Positions 1 through 10,354 of a stretch of 35,425 nucleotides of DNA are shown in pieces. A program made the position numbers and the translations under genes. Within the stretch, counting starts at the first letter, position 1, and every line of letters starts with the position of its first letter. The notes under the pieces are model-generated. The model worked only from the letters and a program-made list of their open reading frames with translations. It did not search any database and was not told where the DNA came from. The DNA comes from Gnetum montanum (taxonomy: Eukaryota > Streptophyta > Gnetopsida > Gnetales > Gnetaceae), in NCBI GenBank assembly GCA_015680685.1, contig MNCI01011967.1, positions 172,807 through 208,231 on the forward strand, in the 5' to 3' direction.

Positions 1-637
1 TACATTGTGAAGGCCTTTGAAGGCTTTTCTAGATGACTACGCTTTGGATTGGGGAAGAGCGTAGTTCCACACTTAGAAAAAATCTTGCAAAAATTGGCTA
101 CGTGTTAACTACCCTCTCCATGAGAAGCTAACTATGCTCCCAACTAGGGATGAGCATAGGCCAAGCACTTGGAAAACTACACTTTGGGCTAGTGGAGAGC
201 ATAGTCTCAACACTTGGAAAAATCTACAAAACCTGAGATTCCATATTGACTACACTTGACTATGCTCTAGGGTAATGAAGAGAATAGTCTCAGTAGCTAG
301 AAAATTTTGCAGTGGCTAGCTTGACACTTAGAAAAATTTGCAAACTTACCCTTGTGTTGACTATGCTCTCTACTAAGCTGACTATGCTCTAGGGTAGTGG
401 AGAGCATATTCCTAATACTTAGAAATTTGTAGCTTCTTGCTTTGTGCTAACACTTAGGCAAAATTGAAAAAAATTGGTTTTTTGGAGCTAACTACACTCT
501 CCAGTAAGTTGACTACACTCTAGGGTAGTGGAGAGCGTAGTCCCGAAACTTAGAAAAATTTGTAGAAAGTGGCCTCATGCTAACACTTAGGAAAATTCGT
601 AGTTGAGATGTTGTAGCCCAAATTTGGTGGTGTTTCA
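1..637 (-). repeat. Partial 3' LTR of Tat-C (U3 portion)
   Basis: The first 637 bases match 7829-8537 closely until the sequence TGTTTCA, after which both diverge completely; on the minus strand this is an LTR start TGAAACA. The piece is the U3 end of the 3' LTR; the rest lies left of the window. It contains several repeats of about 60-130 bp built on CTATGCTCT...AGAGCATAG, each followed by a CACTTAGAAAAA-like run. The TpG/CpA variation within the words (CTACGCT, CTATGCT, CTACACT) fits decay of an ancestral CpG. Confidence 0.85.
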
Positions 638-650
638 TTGGCCCCTCTTT
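638..650 (-). promoter_or_regulatory. Polypurine tract of Tat-C
   Basis: On the minus strand the bases directly before the LTR start read AAAGAGGGGCCAA. A purine-rich run at this exact place is where plus-strand DNA synthesis is primed in LTR elements. Its position fixes the LTR edge at 637 and the minus orientation of the element. Confidence 0.75.
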
Positions 651-1740
651 GTTGACATCTAAAGGAATGGCCTGAGAGATATTAACAAAGAACAAAAAAA
701 ACACCATAGCATGCTTAGCACCAACATTGCTTGTGAGTACCTGATTGAATGTCATTGCACCATGATTAAGAGTGTAGTAGATAGCAGTATCCTGGTTGAT
801 AGGTGGAATGTGAGAAAAGGCATAGACGATGTGCTAGGGATAAAAAAGGGAAGCTAGGGTGCAATCAGGGATATTGTGATGCAAGTACCTTATGGTTGAT
901 GATGGATATGGATCCAAAGTGATTTGCCCTTGAAATGTTGACCTCTCATCGAGGTTCTTGTAAGAGAGTTAGTGTGGATTCAAGGTGGGACCAATTGTGA
1001 AATTGCAGTGCTTCTAGATTACTTGGAAATGTGCTCTTTCCCCTTTGCTTTTTATTTTCTCTTTTTCTTTTTTCTTTTTTTTTTCTTTTTTTTTTTTTTG
1101 CTTTTTTTTGCTACAAGGTGAACCTGATTTGGGTTCTGCACATTGCTAAATGCTAATTACAAGGGTTCTTTCCATTAAGTGGGCTACATGTCAACTAATG
1201 GGCTTGGCTTTGTTACAACCACATCGCATCTGTAGAATAGGTGTTTCCTCCCCAAGATGACTTGTGTTACTCCACTTCAGCTTTGACTAGCCAATAGAGG
1301 CTTGCCATGGGACAACTTATGTTACATTCACATTAGGTTTTACTATTCAACTTGAAAAGAGTGTCATATGCATCAAAGGGGTTTGCAATCTCAATTATGT
1401 AGGGGAATGTGGGAAATGCAAGAGTACCAAGGCATAGGGGTAGATGTAGGTAGGCTAATAAGATAATAGAAATGTGCACTCTTGGGTGGCTTAGCTAGTC
1501 TAATCATGCACACCAAAATAATGTGGTGACTTACCACTATGATGAGATGCATCCTTTCAATGATGACCTAGGCATCATCTTACAAACAAAACTTAGAGAA
1601 TACAAGAAAAACACACAAAACATGAAATGCAAATGCTCCAAAGGCAAACCAGTTGTAGGTGTTCAAGAAGCCAGTAAAAGTACCAAGGGTAATGATGCTA
1701 TGAGTGCTCCAAAGACCACACCAATGGCAAGTGTTGTAGC
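651..1740 (-). other. Tat-C 3' untranslated region, non-coding
   Basis: About 1.1 kb between the polypurine tract and the tandem-repeat array. No reading frame on either strand resembles a known protein; the small frames present are short and of biased composition. The only structure is a pyrimidine-rich run at about 1027-1117. It occupies the place where an autonomous Tat element has untranslated sequence downstream of integrase. Confidence 0.5.
1027..1117. repeat. Polypyrimidine (T-rich) tract
   Basis: Ninety bases made almost only of T with scattered C and a few G/A; on the element's own (minus) strand it is an A-rich purine tract. It lies about 390 bp inside the LTR edge, too far to be the main priming tract, but could be a secondary one or simple slippage growth. 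Confidence 0.7.
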
Positions 1741-1741
1741 C

Positions 1742-2230
1742 CTACTAGTTTAAGGTCCTAGTAGACTATAAGCCCAATTTAAGGTCCTAGCAGAACGTGG
1801 TGTACTAGTTTATAGTCCTAGTAGACTATTTTGTGCCAAATTAATTTCATAGCAAATGTACTATGCTAGTTTATAGTCATAGCAGATGAACTACTGTGCT
1901 AGTTTAACATCATGACCCAAGGATGAGCTATGTTAGTTTAGCGTCATAGCAAACATATGTTGTGCCAGTTTAGCATCATGGTGGATGAGTGGTGTGGCTA
2001 TGCTAGTTTAACATCATAGCAGACATGCTACACTAGTTTAACATCATAGCAAAGGAGCTATTATGCTAGTTTAATGTCATGACCTAGAGATGAGCTATGC
2101 CAGTTTAGCATCATGATGAACAAGTAGTGTGTGTTTGCCAATTTAACATCATAGTAGATGAATGCTATGCTAGTTTAACATTGTAATAGATGAATGTTAT
2201 GCTAGTTTAACATCATAGTAGATGGATGCT
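1742..2230 (-). repeat. Tandem repeat array, unit about 35-45 bp
   Basis: About a dozen degenerate units share the core GCTAGTTTAACATCATAGCA followed by variable GATGA-rich spacers; units at the left are more diverged (CTAGTTTAAGGTCCTAGTAG). The array lies in the 3' untranslated region of Tat-C. Tat/Ogre elements are known to carry hypervariable tandem repeats there. The half-unit TTAAACTRG (minus strand) is shared with the array at 2415-2625 and with short repeats on both sides of pol in Tat-A. Confidence 0.85.
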
Positions 2231-2414
2231 TACCTTGTTGGATTGATATGTGGTGCTGCATGCTAGGCATGCTCATGTGTTCCTACAAAATACTACAAAA
2301 TCAACTAGAAAAACATTAAGCGGCACCTATTTTAACAAAGTTGATATGTACCAATGAAGAGAAAGTAATACAACAAAATTTTCCTAAGTATGCATGTGGA
2401 CTATTAAGTAAGGT

Positions 2415-2625
2415 AAACATGCTTGGATTAGTTTTAGGCCTTAGTGGGCAGTGTGGCATACTAGTGGTAGTTTAAGGTCATTCTAGGTCCCATGTTGCTA
2501 GTTTTAGGGCCATGGCAGGCCATGGTTGCTAATTTAAAGCCATGGTGAGCTACACATTGCCAGTTTAAGGCCATGGTGGGAAAGGATTCCAGTTTAAGGC
2601 CATGGCACGCCACATATTGCAATCT
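2415..2625 (-). repeat. Second tandem repeat array, unit about 40 bp
   Basis: Five or six degenerate units with core AGTTTAAGGCCATGG (minus strand CCATGGCCTTAAACT). The words CCTTAAACTGG and CATGGCC recur before RT (10355-10735) and after integrase (14455-14540) of Tat-A. So this array probably marks the spacer between protease and pol, or a fusion of the spacers on either side of a lost pol. Confidence 0.8.
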
Positions 2626-2639
2626 CTTATATTTTGTAA

Positions 2640-3100
2640 TTTATTTTTTATGATGTTTATGGGTTTTCATGTTTTTCATGTGGAAAAGTGATAACTACAA
2701 AAATGCAAAGCTAGTGAATGCACGGATAAGGAAAATGCACAAGGCCAAATGGTAGGTAGAAACCTATCATGTGTTGGACTAAGGGGGTTCCTTAGTCATG
2801 CAATTGCTTCCTAACCTAATTTGGGTTAGGAGGCACATAGGGCCTAAACTATACTATCTAGTATTCCCTTGGACCTTCGCTCACTATGTTAAAGGGTAAT
2901 TTTACCCAAAGGAAGTATGTTGGGATGTTGTTATCTTTCACCACTTATTTGGATGTGTTAACCTTATGTTTCATCATCTACTACAAGTGTATCATTAGGG
3001 AATTCCACCTCTGCCCCTGCTGCCTATTGATGTTGTTGATAGAGGGGCAACATTATTATTGTGAATGATAACTTCACCACCTTCATATGCAAGGTGGATT
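2640..3100 (-). other. Spacer after Tat-C protease
   Basis: Read leftward from the protease, similarity to Tat-B continues for about 150 bp (minus-strand frame with EIHLAYEGGEV, compare EIHLPYVGREV in Tat-B at about 35210), then is lost in AT-rich sequence with stops in all frames. No RT start is visible. This is where pol should follow in a complete element. Confidence 0.5.
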
Positions 3101-3640
3101 TCTTACTAGATTAGAGAGGAGATAGCCCATAGCTGGGCTAGCCAAGGCCTTCCTAAGATCAAGTTAAATCTTGACATCTCCTCTATAATGATGAATTCGG
3201 CAAAGGTCCCTACCACGAAGGCTATGTCAATGGTACCAATAACAGTGATGCATGATCCATTGAAGGATTTTAGGCATGTGGTTTTCATTGGCCTGATTTG
3301 GTCTATGAGGCTTAGCTTGTCGATGATGATGTATAGTATTACATTTATTGTTGCACTAACATTGACATGCACACTACATATCTTATATTTCCCAACACGT
3401 ATGGTGATGAACGTGGGAGCTATTATGACCTTTCCTTAGTCAGGGTTGACCTTGATTGCCTTATCATGAAATGTGAGGGATGCAAAGCTCGATTCTTGCA
3501 ATGTAGGAGGCAACATCACAGTGTGAATGAAATTCTCATCTATTGGGATGTCCTCCATGACAGGAATGGAGGTGAGCACCCATACTAGCACTTCGCAGTG
3601 GGTAGATGAGGTCATGATTAAGTCATACAAGCTTAATATT
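3100..3640 (-). pseudogene. Tat-C protease (retropepsin) remnant
   Basis: Retropepsin cuts the Gag-Pol polyprotein in the particle. A minus-strand frame at 3106-3372 contains the C-terminal retropepsin signature FNLILGRPWLAQL, and the preceding frame (3436-3630, MYDLIMTS...) matches the stretch upstream of the Tat-B protease (34671-34870). The active site that reads IDNGAATNVI in Tat-B reads VNVSATINVI here: the catalytic Asp codon is now Asn (3361-3363) and the Gly is Ser. Both changes are G-to-A on the coding strand. A dead fragment; the homology is clear. Confidence 0.8.
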
Positions 3641-6297
3641 GTGTTCTTCTACTTTAGTGCTTATTTCACCTAGGCTAATGCATCTGCAAAGTCCTTGACA
3701 TTGGCTGTTGTGTTGGCCTTAAATTCCTCCATGCGGCCTAAGAGATGGATCTCTCATAGAGGGGACTTAGGCTTGGTTTGCTTGGCCTATTAGAAAGCTT
3801 TGGTGCTGAATCATGGTTTGCCAGTTGTGGCCTCCTTAGTTGCTTTGGCCATAGGGACTATAGAGATAAGGATCAACTTCAACAAACCAAGTGCTTATTA
3901 GTCTCATTGTTGCCTAGCCATTTCATCCATGAGGCATTCATTGGGCCTCTTGCATTACCATCTAGTGGGTCTATCCATGTTGTTGGTGGGGTTTGCCATT
4001 GGACGGGAAGGGATTGATACATTGCCCACTACCAAGCTTCAAGTAGGTGAGGGGCCAACACATTGTGGCATCCTAATGACAAAGGGCTATCTAGCTGTTA
4101 TTGTTGTGACATGCCATGGGACCCTAACCACAAAGGATGTTGTGGGTACCCAAGGTAATGCTCTAACAATGAAGGAGGGCCTTGAACTTATGGAGGCTGA
4201 GGGGATCCTTGCACTACTGGAAGGCACTCGAATCACAAAAGGCTACTGCACCAGTTCTGCTTTACCACCCATGCTAATGATGTTTATGACATAGCCAGCA
4301 CCACCTACATCTAAGTTTTCTATGTCAAGCACGAATTCACCCTTATTTATCATTCTTTGCAGATCATCTTGCAAAGCCTAACAGAAGTTCATGCTATGAC
4401 CAAACAATTGGTGGTAATGATAGAATTGGTCAAACTTGAAGTGTTTCAATATTGAGGGCTCATTTGGCACTACTAAGGTAGGATTCCTTAGTAGCTCATA
4501 GTACCTATTGTGCCTTTGGTGGGAATCCTTAGACACTTTCTTATGTTGGATTTAGCTAGCTTTCAATAGTTGATCCAACAACTCTAAGGGTTTGAGTCGC
4601 AATGGAGTATACTTTTAGCGATCCTTGCACTCAAGTTTGGGCTTTGGAGCAACTTGTGCTATGGCCCCTGCAAATGTGGGCAGGTTGGTTTCCTAACTGC
4701 CCAAGTTGGTGGCTTTGTGAGCTAGGGCTTTGGGCTACCTAGCCATCAGCTCCTAGTTGGCTGCTTTAGCGTGTGTGGCTATTGTTACCACCATTTCATT
4801 ATGCTTTCTCGCATGTTGATTTTTATAGGTCACATAGGCTGGGACTTTGCTAACTTGTGCTGCATCTTTTATGCTCTTAGTTTAAAGACTAATAGGCTAG
4901 GTAGTATAGTTTTGACTCAATAAAGTCATTGATTGCACCCTTAAAGATGGCCAAAAGGTGCATCCTAGTGATTGGCTCTCATATTTCATTCAATGAGGTG
5001 CTTCAACATTGGATAAAATTTTGTATAAGCTCTAAGGAGTCCTACTTGATTTGCATAAGCTAGTCCAAGGTCACTTCTAGCTTCAAGTTGTACCTGAAGC
5101 ACATCACAAACTAGCTTAAGAGGTCTTCCAAAGAGGAAATAAAACCTCTAGGTAGTGCTTGGTACTAGTCTAAGGCTTTGCAAGTTAGTGAGATGGAAAA
5201 ATGCATATGATGGCATGTAGCTAGGCTTGCAGCAATAGGCACTTAGACCTAAACATCATCAAGTGTGCATTGGGGTCCCCTCCACCATTGTACTTCATGA
5301 ATTAGGGTAGCAAGATCCTAGATGGCAGAGTCAAGGGTGGGACAACAAGACTTATGGGGTCATCCTAGTAGAATTTCACCACCTTGATGGTTTTGGAGGA
5401 AGCAGCTTTGAGCCACTTGACCTCTTTCGTCATGGTTTAGATTAGTTGAAATGTCTAATCCAAGTATTGAGACGCACTAGCCAATTGTGTTGGTTGTGCT
5501 ATCTACTATGTTGGTTGTATGGCCCAGGGTTAGATTGTTAGTTGCAAAGCCATGTGATGCGGTTGATGCATTGGCTATGCTATGGGCATGGTGACCGAGG
5601 CAAGCCATGCATGCATGGGTTGGACTGATGCCAAGGGCACTAATAAAATAAGTAGGACATAAGGTGCTTGAGTTGTTTGGGGCCTAGAGATGACCCCTGC
5701 ATGAAGGTAGGGTTGAACTTGCAAGGATGGCTAGGTAGGTTGGGATGATGTCATGAAGGGCAAGTTAAATGGAGCTAGTGCATCATATTGCATATGTTGC
5801 ATTACCGCTACAGGCATTGACATAAGCCTAACAAAGTAAGAACCTAATGTCAATGTTATAACCATCTCAATGAGGACAAATGAACCAAACTAAGGAGAGG
5901 CCAGACCAAGAAGTGATTGTTGGAAGATGATGTGAAAGAGGCTCTCATGTTCAGAGCAAGCTTCAAACTCATCTTCTTTCTCATGTAGGGATTCCTTGTA
6001 GGTTGTTCCTACATCATGCTCATTTGCCCATATGAGTTGGGATAACAACTAGTGGTGGGACTTCATGAGTGAGATGATGTCAAATAAGGAAGGGATATAC
6101 TCTCATCCATCCTAGTGGATTAATTCTAAGTTTCATTTTCCCTCCTTGTCAAGGTGATATATAGGCAACACTACCTAGATCTTTGCACATACAAAGTTGT
6201 ATTGTTCATTGCTAAGGGATTACCTCAATCCTACCATGGTAAAGGTGTCAAGTGTTTCTAACACAAACGTTGAAGGCTGATCTAGATTCATGGTCAT
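3640..6297 (-). pseudogene. Tat-C gag remnant
   Basis: Gag forms the virus-like particle and binds the element RNA. The likely start is the minus-strand ATG at about 6297 (MTMNLDQPSTFVLETLDTF), because the frame after it matches the N-terminus of Tat-B Gag (NFVCAKI versus NFLCAKV; EYIPSLFDI versus EFVPTPGAS). Near the C-terminal end, 4320-4440, lies a zinc-knuckle-like stretch of pattern x-x2-H-x4-H-x4-C, where the first Cys is replaced by Tyr (codon 4420-4422), followed by ALQDDLQRMINKGEFVL, closely matching Tat-B. Numerous stops and shifts break the frame. The long plus-strand frames here (for example 3929-4294) are antisense shadows. Confidence 0.75.
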
Positions 6298-6616
6298 CAA
6301 TAGAGTTGTGAAAGGGAGAGCTGTAGGTTGCTATTTGTTAAAAAAATGGCTAAGTCTGGAAACTGCAAAAAAAATGTTTAACTATGGAGAGTACACTCTC
6401 TATGTTAAGAGCTAACTATGCTCTCCATAGACTACACTCTCTACATTGAGAGAATGAAGACTTAGAAAAATATTGGAGAGAAGTGTGATTTGGGTTACTA
6501 CATGTGGTCCTTGGGGGATTGACTATGAGGTCTAATCTACACCGACGGGTTGATAGATAACTATGATGTAGAGAACATGTAAGACAACCACAATAGAGTA
6601 TCAAAAAGTGGTTCAG

Positions 6617-6633
6617 TCCTTCTTCTAGTGCCC
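6617..6633 (-). promoter_or_regulatory. Primer binding site of Tat-C
   Basis: The minus strand reads GGGCACTAGAAGAAGGA a few bases after the LTR end (CACA at about 6639). Tat-B has TGGCACTAGAAGGAGGG at the matching place (31157), so the two sites confirm each other. This is where a host tRNA 3' end would prime minus-strand synthesis; I cannot say which tRNA. Confidence 0.7.
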
Positions 6634-7448
6634 AAAATTGTGACAACCAAAAACATTGATGGCTAGAACATCGAGGGGTTCATGAGTGCACAACCTAACC
6701 TTGAGTTCATGTGAGGGCCTACTAGAGGCAAAGACGGGGTGCCTTGAACCATCTTGTTGATCAAATAGGAACTTTATGAGGTGCAACCAAGATGGTGGAT
6801 GTAATTGGGGTGTGGTGTGGTTAGTTGTGATGCTAATGTAAACGGTGCTAAGTGTTTAAGTAGTGTTTTCAGTATTAATGGTGTTGATGATGTCAGTGGT
6901 TCCAATGGTGTCAATGATGTTAATGGTGTAGAGCATAGTCATGGGTGCCTAAGGAGGAAAGCATAGTTAAGGGTTTCAGTGAAAATGAGTGTGCTAACAC
7001 ATGAAGACTATTTCTTGAGCATAGTTGTAATGTGACCACATGTTAAAAATAGCAAAAATGCAAAGAAAGTTTGAAAACTACAAGAGAGAGAAATAGAAAA
7101 CCATCCCAAATGGGGTTGAGTGTAGTTAACTCTAAAAGGAATCAAAAGGTATGTAGTGTATAATAGGCATAGTGGATAGCATAGTCACAATCTTAGAGGT
7201 GTTTAGCCATGAAGACTGGCACTTGTCATCATGTTTGTGCCTTTTGGGTTGGCCACCGCAGTGTACCATGGGTTGTGGTGTTTTATTGAGCTATGATGGG
7301 GCTACATTGGGCCATCATATGCAACTTTGCTTCTCTCCAGTTCACTAGTGTGCCTTTGGATCTTATTCACCTAAAATGCCAAGGATGCCAACTTGAAAAT
7401 TTTCCAACACAAAATTTTTCCAACCTCTAAAATATTGGGGGTGTAGGG

Positions 7449-7460
7449 TATTTATAAGGT
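7449..7460 (-). promoter_or_regulatory. TATA box of Tat-C LTR
   Basis: The minus strand reads ACCTTATAAATA inside the LTR. The same box stands at 9076-9085 in the neighbouring LTR fragment, in an otherwise drifting context (TAACCTTATAAATACCCTA in both), which supports a real promoter element of the family. Confidence 0.65.
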
Positions 7461-8311
7461 TAGGGTTAGTGTGAAATGTGGAGAGACTACCACATGGCAA
7501 TGGGATGGTTGGGACTACACTATAATCTAACTATGATCTCCACTAAGGCTAGTGGTGTTATGCTCTGCTCTACTCTAACAGACTCTGTGAGGCTGTGAGA
7601 CTATGACTACACTACCAACTATATGTATGTGCACAAAGAAGACCTCAATGTACTTGAGAAAATGCTAAAAAATGCAAATTTGGAGACTATGCTCTATGAC
7701 TATGTTACCCACTATCTTGAGTGGGGTCAAGTGTAGTTACAATTTTGGAAACAACAAGGGTACAAAAAAGATGCATAGGCTTGTCAAGGATGAATCAAAG
7801 CTAAGTTGAGTGTTGATGCTACATTGTGAAGGCATTTGGAGGCTATTCTAGCTGACTACAATTGACTATGCTCTGGACTAGGGAAAAGCGTAGTCCCACA
7901 CTTAGAAAAAATCTTGCAAAAAGTAGCTACATGCTGACTATGCTCTCCATGGAAGGTTGACTATGCTCTGGACCAGGGGTGAGTGTAGTTCCAGCACTTG
8001 GAAAACTTGCAAAAACTAGCTTCTAGCTACACTCTAGGCTAGTGGAGAGTGTAGTCTCAACACTTAATAAAATCTACAAAAACCAAGCCTCCATGTTGAC
8101 TACACTTAACTATGCTCCAAGGCCATGGAAAGCATAGTCTCAGCACTTAGAAAATTTTGCAGCCACTAGCTTGACACTTAGATAAATTTGCAAACTAGCC
8201 CTTGTGTTGACTATGCTCTCTACTAAGCTAACTATGCTCTAGGGTAGTGGAGAGTGTAGTCCCAACACTTAGAAAAATTTGTAGCTTCTTGCTTTGTGCT
8301 AACACCTAGGC

Positions 8312-8405
8312 AAAATTGTAAAAAATTAATTTTTTGAAGTTCACTATGCTCTCCACTNAAAAATTGTAAAAAATTAATTTTTTGAAGTTCACTATGCTCT
8401 CCACT
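8312..8405. other. Assembly join: exact 46-bp duplication around one N
   Basis: Bases 8312-8357 are repeated without a single change at 8360-8405, separated only by N and A at 8358-8359. The paralogous LTR (about 440-505) has this segment once. All other repeats in the window have diverged, so an exact copy abutting an N is most simply two overlapping contig ends left unmerged. Confidence 0.9.
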
Positions 8406-8537
8406 GGGCTAACTACACTTTGGGATAGTAGAGAGTGTAGTCCCAACACTTATAAAAATTTGCAAAAAGTGGCCTCATGATAACACTTAGGAAAATTCGC
8501 AATTGAGACATTGTAGCCCAAATTTGGTGGTGTTTCA

Positions 8538-9345
8538 AGTGTTAACGATGTTAATGGTATCAAGCATAGTCAAGTTTTTCAGCAAAAACAAGGGCATCAA
8601 CTAGGGGACCACTACCTAAGCATAGTTGTAGGCATAGCTATGCAATGAAATAGTGTCAACATGCGAGGACTACCACCCAAGCATAGTTGTAGGTATGGCT
8701 ATCTGATGAAATAGTGAAAATGCAAATGAAATGCTAAAAATGCAAAGACAAAGAGAAGCAAAACACCACCCCAAATGGGGTTGATCATAGTTAACACCAA
8801 AAGGGGTTAGAAGGTACATGGGGTATAATAGGCATAATGGAAAGCATAGTCATAGTCTCAGAGGTGTCTGGCCATGAGGACTAGTGCTTGTTGGGGTGTT
8901 TACATATATCAAGTTGGCCATCACTGTGTACCATGGGCTGCAGTGTTCTACTAGGCTACAGTGGAGCTACAGTGGGGCTACTATCATCTACAACTTTTCC
9001 AAATGCTAACCTAAAAATTTGATAACCCTTGATTTGCCAAAATGCCAAGCCCTGAAAACATTGATGGCATAGGGTATTTATAAGGTTAGGGTTCACACAA
9101 AATGTAGCATGGTTTCCACATGGTAGAGGAAATGGTTGGGACTACGCTCTCATCCAACTATGCTCTCCACTAAGCTAGTGGGATCAAGCGTAGTTACAAT
9201 TTTAGGTAAGAGGGAATGTAAGAGAGAGAAAGATTCTATCAACTACACTCGCTGGGAGTGATTTGACTACATTGGTGTGTCGTTGCTCTGCTATGGAGGC
9301 TGTTAGAGGCTATTCTGGCTAACTACCAATGTAGCATGAAGCTCA
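8538..9345 (-). repeat. Fragment of a second Tat-C-family LTR
   Basis: Starting immediately next to the outer edge of the 5' LTR, this stretch matches about 6890-7860 in the same order and orientation, including the CCCAAATGGGGTTGA block, the GTGTACCATGGG block and the TATA box at 9076-9085. It lacks the LTR end and most of U3. It is either an older LTR into which Tat-C inserted, whose other part would lie left of the window, or the remainder of a tandem LTR arrangement. Confidence 0.75.
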
Positions 9346-9469
9346 AAAACTTTTTGGAAGTACTCAAAAATACCAAATTTTAACATGGAGACATGGCCCT
9401 TCGCCCTAGCAACTTCCAAAGGTAACATGCACAATCATTTATGATCTAAAATTTTCTAGATCTAGGGTT

Positions 9470-10260
9470 TTTTCTTCTTCCACACTAGAGTAACTTCCCC
9501 ACCATGGAAACAAAGGGGGAAAACTACTTTTCCACTTTTTGTTGCAAGATGACACTCCTAGAAGCTAAAGAGCTATGCCAAAGAAGCCTAAGACCTCATT
9601 GCCTCAATATTTTACTTATCTAACCTTATTTTAACCTTCAAAATTCATTTCCCTCATTCTTTTACACTAGAGTAACTTACCTAGTATGGAAACAATGTAG
9701 GGAAGACCTTAAGTGCCCTTAAACAACCTTCAAGCATGCTCAAAATTAGCTAGAAACTTGCAAAATCAAAGTCTACAAACCTAGAAGCCTAGAAACCTAG
9801 ACAAAGTTCTCCTAAACTATTCTAAATTCACAAAACAAGTGTCCCCCCATTCTTCCATGCTAATCATACTATTCTTAATGTGGAAAAAGAGGGAAAAGCG
9901 ATTTCGACACATTTTGACACTCAAAATCAACTTAAACTGCCTCAAAATAAAGCTAAAGGGTGCACAGCTTCCAGATCTAGATCTTGGTTGCCTATTTGAC
10001 CATGTTTGATCTCATTCTAGCTTGAATCTTGGTTTTTCATGCTAAGCCCCCTTTCTTCCATGCTAACCAGTGTGGAAACAAGGAGGGAAGGCTCCAAAAC
10101 CTACCTTTTGGCCTTTACAAACCTTCAAAGTGACCAATTTTGATGAATCTAGGCCTACACTACCTTGGGAAGGTCCTGAAACCTCAATTTTGGACCTATG
10201 AACACCCCAGAACCTACGTTTCTTGGTTTCCATGCTAAGGGTCCCTATTTCTATGCTGAG
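9470..10260. repeat. Degenerate tandem repeat, period about 190 bp, about five units
   Basis: A marker of the form CATTCTTCCATGCTAA...TGGAAACAAGGAGGGAA begins near 9473, 9655, 9848, 10050 and 10219, a spacing of about 170-205 bp. Between markers the text is looser but keeps AAACCTT/CCTTCAAA words. No coding frame runs through it. The marker's reverse (AGCATGGAAG) also appears in the Tat-A LTR (about 14965-15110), so the array may come from a related LTR or leader. Confidence 0.6.
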
Positions 10261-10354
10261 CCTAGCCTAGGAGCCTTAAAACACTTGATTTTTAGGTCCA
10301 AATAGTCCATAAATAGTCCTAATTAATGCCTAAACTCACCTAATAGCCTTGTAG

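Larger units (their letters stand above)
1..8537 (-). mobile_element. Tat-C: Ty3/gypsy Tat-type LTR retrotransposon lacking pol
   Basis: Read on the minus strand, this is an LTR element running from a 5' LTR (6639-8537) through a primer site, gag, protease and a long repeat-filled spacer to a polypurine tract and the first 637 bases of a 3' LTR, which leaves the window at its left edge. The two LTR pieces match over about 640 bp and both start TGAAACACCACC. No reverse transcriptase, RNase H or integrase is detectable between the protease and the polypurine tract, so this copy could not move without enzymes from a relative such as Tat-A. All coding parts are broken by stops. Family assignment rests on similarity of its gag-protease to Tat-B at the right end and on the shared LTR start and primer site. 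Confidence 0.85.
6639..8537 (-). repeat. 5' LTR of Tat-C
   Basis: About 1.9 kb, beginning on the minus strand with TGAAACACCACC at 8537 and ending in CA at about 6639 next to the primer site. U3 (about 7829-8537) is the part also seen at 1-637. A TATA box (CTTATAAATACCC on the minus strand) lies at about 7449-7460. The region 6840-7850 recurs at 8545-9345. A 46-bp duplication around an N at 8358 makes the assembled length slightly too long. Confidence 0.85.

Noticed and set aside
1742-2230. CRISPR-like alternation of repeat and spacer
   Set aside because: Units are degenerate, spacers are variants of one another, and the place inside a plant retroelement explains the array as a tandem repeat.
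3929-4294. 121-codon plus-strand frame
   Set aside because: Antisense of the Tat-C gag, whose zinc-knuckle region reads clearly on the minus strand just to the right.
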